Positions 13,336-14,280 of a stretch of DNA of 14,280 nt are shown here, piece by piece. The DNA is from Bdellovibrionales bacterium. GTDB taxonomy: Bacteria; Bdellovibrionota_G; JALEGL01; JAGRAY01. The stretch covers positions 1-14,280 of the forward strand of contig JAGRAY010000030.1 of assembly GCA_020434375.1 (NCBI GenBank). Direction: 5' to 3'. Under the pieces are notes generated by a model. It made no database searches. It was not told the origin of the DNA and was given only the letters and a program-made list of their open reading frames with translations. Each line of letters begins with the position of its first letter. Within the stretch, counting starts at the first letter, position 1. Position numbers and translations under genes: made by a program.

Positions 13336-13815
13336 ATGTCTTATGTGGCGTGGGTCATTCTTGTCATTACGGCCTTGGTGGGTATACCGGGGTCAGTTCT
13401 TCCCATGCTTCCTGGGTTACCCATTTTTATGGTTGGGGTTTTGATTCACAAACTTGTTCTACCCGAGGTCTTAAGTTGGTGGGGAGTATCAATTTTGGCG
13501 GCACTTTGTGTTGGAAGTTTATTTATAGACTTTATTGGAACAACCTACGGAGCGAAAAGATGGGGAAGAGCCAGTTCATCGGGTTTAATTGGAGCAGCAG
13601 TAGGAGGTGTGCTTGGTCTTTTGTGGCCGCCCTTTGGTTTGATTGTGGGGCCCATGGTAGGCGCTCTTGTAGGAGAATTATTTAAACTAAGAGCCTTAAA
13701 AGACTCGTTGCGGTCAGCTATAGGCGCTGGAATCGGTTTTGGATTCAGTACGGTTTTGCATATTTCTGTGAGTTTTCTTTCCCTTATCGTTCTTATCGCG
13801 GATTTAGTTTGGTAA
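13336..13815 (+). CDS. DUF456 family integral membrane protein
   Basis: Product of 159 residues, normal for DUF456. It is strongly hydrophobic, with probable membrane segments near residues 5-40, 46-70, 80-115 and 130-157. The family pattern is clear: G-I-P-G-S-V-L-P-M-L-P-G-L-P (17-30), then D-F-I-G-T-T-Y-G-A-K-R-W-G (65-77), then a glycine-rich repeat with G-L-I-V-G-P-M-V-G-A-L-V-G-E. Its function is not known. The spaced small residues resemble helix-packing glycine zippers. It is divergent from prkA across 211 bases that carry the promoter and palindrome described separately. Its start has no Shine-Dalgarno sequence. Confidence 0.87.
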   Translation: MSYVAWVILVITALVGIPGSVLPMLPGLPIFMVGVLIHKLVLPEVLSWWGVSILAALCVGSLFIDFIGTTYGAKRWGRASSSGLIGAAVGGVLGLLWPPFGLIVGPMVGALVGELFKLRALKDSLRSAIGAGIGFGFSTVLHISVSFLSLIVLIADLVW

Positions 13816-13845
13816 TTAGAGTATTTTAAGTTTTTCAGTGAAGAG

Positions 13846-14280
13846 CTAGTTAATGCTCAGGGCCGTGGTAAGAATATCAAAATTAAAAGATCTTGATTCC
13901 GTACGATAACTTGCAAATGGCGATGACGAATCTAGCTGAGGGTTTTGATAATTATTTTCTGGAGAGGCAGAATGAATCATCACCGTTATGGTCACCGAAG
14001 AATAATACGTTCCACTTTCCGGAGTCGGTGTGGCCGACGGCACAGGACCATCAGCAAATGAAACGGAAAAAGAAACGACATTTCGAAGAACGACTTCTGA
14101 AAAGTCACCTGACGTAGTTGTGGGGTCACCCAAATTGTTTCTAATAATCGTATTTGTATCTGAATCAAAACTATAAACGATATAATCGTTGTAAAAATTA
14201 CTGGGTAACGGGCTTGGTGGTGAAGGTGTCACGCCAGTAGGTGCAGGTGGACGCAGTGTTGGAGAGTCAAGATCAAGACC
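13846..14280 (-). CDS. C-terminal part of a minor-pilin/PilW-like or other secreted protein, running off the right edge
   Basis: The frame is open from the right edge to a TAA at 13846, giving 144 residues of C-terminal sequence; the true start is outside the window, and the in-frame GTG at 14232 is not a start. A proline/threonine-rich stretch (first 30 residues, including P-P-A-P-T-G and P-S-P-P-S-P-L-P) precedes a beta-rich part with V-V-L-R-N-V-V-S-F-S-V-S-F. A second Pro/Thr loop and a strand-like V-T-I-T-V-M-I follow, and the end is R-S-F-N-F-D-I-L-T-T-A-L-S-I-N. This arrangement resembles the C-terminal half of PilW-type minor pilins, where a final R-x-F strand is typical. Without the N-terminal prepilin motif the call is tentative. 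It converges on the DUF456 gene with 30 bases between. Confidence 0.5.
   Translation of the reverse strand, partial: GLDLDSPTLRPPAPTGVTPSPPSPLPSNFYNDYIVYSFDSDTNTIIRNNLGDPTTTSGDFSEVVLRNVVSFSVSFADGPVPSATPTPESGTYYSSVTITVMIHSASPENNYQNPQLDSSSPFASYRTESRSFNFDILTTALSIN

Noticed and set aside
13350..13685. Second plus-strand frame of 111 codons overlapping the DUF456 gene
   Set aside because: It is a shifted-frame shadow; the 13336 frame shows the complete DUF456 pattern and membrane segments.

Overview
The window is compact bacterial chromosomal DNA (moderately AT-rich by eye, nearly all coding). It probably comes from a Gram-negative organism: there are Sec signal peptides, lipoprotein candidates, a SurA-type periplasmic chaperone domain and a murein lytic transglycosylase. 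An FHA-GGDEF diguanylate cyclase, the prkA-yeaH-spoVR trio, a PyrK-type reductase and a minor-pilin-like tail point loosely to a Bdellovibrionota-like or other delta-type lineage. That placement is inference and no rRNA is present. I see no tRNA, rRNA, CRISPR array or intact transposase gene.

Left part (1-3037): the very start of a minus-strand gene with a strong ribosome binding site runs off the left edge. It is followed by a secreted von Willebrand A protein and a small lipoprotein, both on the minus strand. A ferredoxin-NADP reductase and a degenerate MltD-like lytic transglycosylase lie on the plus strand. Middle (3038-6256): anmK and a diacylglycerol-kinase-family lipid kinase are coupled on the minus strand. 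The lipid kinase is divergent, across only 24 bases, from an FHA-GGDEF diguanylate cyclase. A roughly 170-base element resembling a miniature inverted-repeat transposable element lies directly against the end of the cyclase gene.

Right part (6257-13124): six tightly packed minus-strand genes form one probable operon, in transcription order prkA, yeaH (DUF444), spoVR, a SurA_N-domain exported protein, rimI and pyrK. Junctions are a 9-base gap, a 1-base TAGTG overlap, a 56-base overlap, a TAATG overlap and an ATGA overlap. A strong sigma-70-like promoter precedes prkA, which starts at TTG behind a perfect AAGGAGG. The SurA_N gene carries a GC-rich insertion built of palindromes and a duplicated 42/43-base unit, read through in frame. 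A DUF456 membrane protein is divergent from prkA, and the C-terminal part of a pilin-like gene runs off the right edge.

The clearest functional links are the PrkA/YeaH/SpoVR stress module and a possible peptidoglycan pair, in which the transglycosylase makes the anhydro-MurNAc that AnmK phosphorylates. The less expected signals are the in-frame palindromic insertion, the element abutting the cyclase gene, and several starts with no Shine-Dalgarno sequence where a -10-like box sits just before the start codon, suggesting leaderless mRNAs.
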